From an uncultured Bacillota bacterium (GTDB lineage Bacteria; Bacillota_I; Bacilli_A; RF39; UBA660), in contig CAMUZJ010000061.1 in the NCBI GenBank assembly GCA_947165195.1, positions 1-6,217 on the forward strand: a DNA stretch of 6,217 nucleotides. Direction: 5' to 3'. The translations under genes were made by a program, and so were the position numbers. The stretch's first letter is position 1. Every line of letters starts with the position of its first letter. Under the pieces are notes generated by a model. That model saw nothing but the letters and a program-made list of their open reading frames with translations. It was not told the DNA's origin and did no database searches. Below, piece after piece: positions 6,177-6,217 of the stretch.

Positions 6177-6213
6177 AAAAAATACTGTTACATAAAATTT
6201 AACAGTATTTTTT
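6177..6213 (+). terminator. Intrinsic terminator of metG
   Basis: A 14-bp perfect inverted repeat (6177-6190 with 6200-6213, core ATACTGTTA/TAACAGTAT) has a 9-base loop, and the A-tract and T-tract form the outer stem. It starts 3 bases after the metG stop. Because of the A/T symmetry it could also act on transcripts from the opposite strand. Confidence 0.85.
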
Positions 6214-6217
6214 GTAT

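Noticed and set aside
1..6217. Mobile element, CRISPR array, defence genes, tRNA or rRNA genes
   Set aside because: I saw no transposase or integrase, no repeat-spacer pattern and no tRNA/rRNA-like sequence on either strand. The gene content is housekeeping.

Overview
The window is a compact, very AT-rich stretch of a Firmicutes-type chromosome, all genes on the + strand. The evidence is the gene neighbourhood (an ecfA-like pair, truA, rplM, rpsI), purine-rich AGGAGG-type ribosome binding sites, a ribosomal-protein L13 leader, and a T-box leader read as methionine-specific. T-boxes and this L13 leader point to Bacilli or an allied low-GC lineage (Erysipelotrichia/RF39-like groups fit), but I cannot name a genus. 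Every Trp codon I read is TGG and no frame needs TGA read-through, so the ordinary bacterial code is the simplest reading.

Layout. Positions 1-756 hold the 3' part of an ABC ATPase related to EcfA1. It overlaps by 10 bases a second ATPase related to EcfA2 (747-1538). Both have lost several core ATPase motifs, in a partly complementary way. The usual next gene, ecfT (the transmembrane subunit), is missing, and truA (1551-2282) follows after 12 bases. A TlyA-family rRNA methyltransferase (2291-3148) follows, its ribosome binding site overlapping the truA stop. These four genes look like one transcript, and no convincing terminator ends it.

A new promoter (about 3165-3193) and an L13 leader drive rplM (3273-3704) and rpsI (3719-4141), which end at a clear intrinsic terminator (4155-4179). 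A strong promoter (4194-4222) then starts a roughly 300-base T-box leader. It has an AUG specifier, a UGGU T-box bulge, a mutually exclusive antiterminator/terminator pair, and leads into metG (4533-6173), a methionyl-tRNA synthetase with four Cys pairs. A terminator closes metG at the window's end.

The genes share a theme: tRNA pseudouridylation, rRNA methylation, ribosomal proteins and tRNA charging. The exception is the degenerate ECF-type ATPase pair, which is the most unusual part of the window. I see no mobile element, CRISPR array, defence locus or tRNA/rRNA gene, and no clear evidence of a wholly new system.
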